21,956 nt of DNA from contig DBRA01000004.1 of assembly GCA_002305445.1 (NCBI GenBank), forward strand, positions 26,231-48,186, read 5' to 3'. This DNA comes from Clostridiales bacterium UBA1380. Lineage in GTDB: Bacteria > Bacillota > Clostridia > Oscillospirales > CAG-272. The notes below the pieces were generated by a model. That model was not told where the DNA came from, ran no database searches, and saw only the letters and a program-made list of their open reading frames with translations. Positions 21,848 to 21,956 of this stretch are shown one piece after another. Each line of letters starts with the position of its first letter. Position 1 is the first letter of the stretch. Both the position numbers and the translations under genes were made by a program.

Positions 21848-21956
21848 TCACAGCGCCTTTCTGTAATTATCAAGACTTGCGGATATTTCGTCGAGCGTCA
21901 TGGTGCGAAACTCGAACGAACCTATTGCATCGACATAGACGACGCTGACGCCGCCG
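21848..21956 (-). CDS. aroB: Probable 3-dehydroquinate synthase, C-terminal fragment
   Basis: Only the last 35 codons are in the window; the frame stays open to the right edge. The peptide includes VVYVDAIGSFEFRTM and ends DNYRKAL, followed by TGA at 21848-21850. The pattern (hydrophobic strand, D-x-IG, then a strand and an acidic helix) fits the C terminus of AroB, and an aroB gene would complete the operon, which otherwise holds every step to chorismate. The fragment is too short for certainty. It lies 3 nt upstream of aroC on the same strand, so co-transcription is sure. Confidence 0.55.
   Translation of the reverse strand, partial: GGVSVVYVDAIGSFEFRTMTLDEISASLDNYRKAL

Overview
The window looks like chromosomal DNA of an anaerobic, endospore-forming, fairly GC-rich member of the Clostridia (Oscillospirales-like). 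This is inferred from four things: the spoVAC-spoVAD-spoVAE trio, oxygen defence built from a superoxide reductase, a flavodiiron protein and a catalase, a fused shikimate dehydrogenase-shikimate kinase, and long minus-strand operons joined by ATGA start/stop overlaps. I saw no tRNA, rRNA, CRISPR array, phage gene or insertion sequence.

Layout. 1-1000 (+): the 3' end of a small-subunit catalase gene, then a desulfoferrodoxin/superoxide reductase gene and a bidirectional terminator. 1048-1617 (-): a zinc-ribbon protein with a very cysteine-rich, repeat-built tail, with its own consensus promoter and a palindrome over the -10. 1823-3667 (+): spoVAC-spoVAD-spoVAE, for dipicolinic acid uptake into the forespore. 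3843-7103 (-): two genes for cell-surface proteins, a CotH-kinase-like protein and a discoidin-like/B-repeat protein, each with a signal peptide and a C-terminal membrane anchor. 7413-9269 (+): a flavodiiron protein fused to a flavin reductase and a rubredoxin, with its own promoter and terminator.

9371-15748 (-): a five-gene operon, in transcription order: AsnB/AsnH-type amidotransferase, ATP-grasp ligase resembling D-aspartate ligase, aspartate/glutamate racemase, MurE-type ligase with a DNPA substrate motif, and a radical-SAM glycyl-radical-enzyme activase. The first four together read as a cassette for a lysine-type peptidoglycan with a D-Asp/D-Asn cross-bridge: the racemase makes D-Asp, MurE adds the diamino acid, the ATP-grasp enzyme adds D-Asp to its side chain, and the amidotransferase converts D-Asp to D-Asn. 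This is the most interesting part of the window. The function is inferred, and the activase does not obviously fit it.

15956-21956 (-): a tightly coupled shikimate/tyrosine operon, (aroB)-aroC-aroE/K-aroQ-aroA-tyrA-DAHP synthase. Apart from aroB, which is cut by the window edge, it encodes the whole route from DAHP formation to chorismate plus prephenate dehydrogenase. Chorismate mutase and prephenate dehydratase are not in the window.
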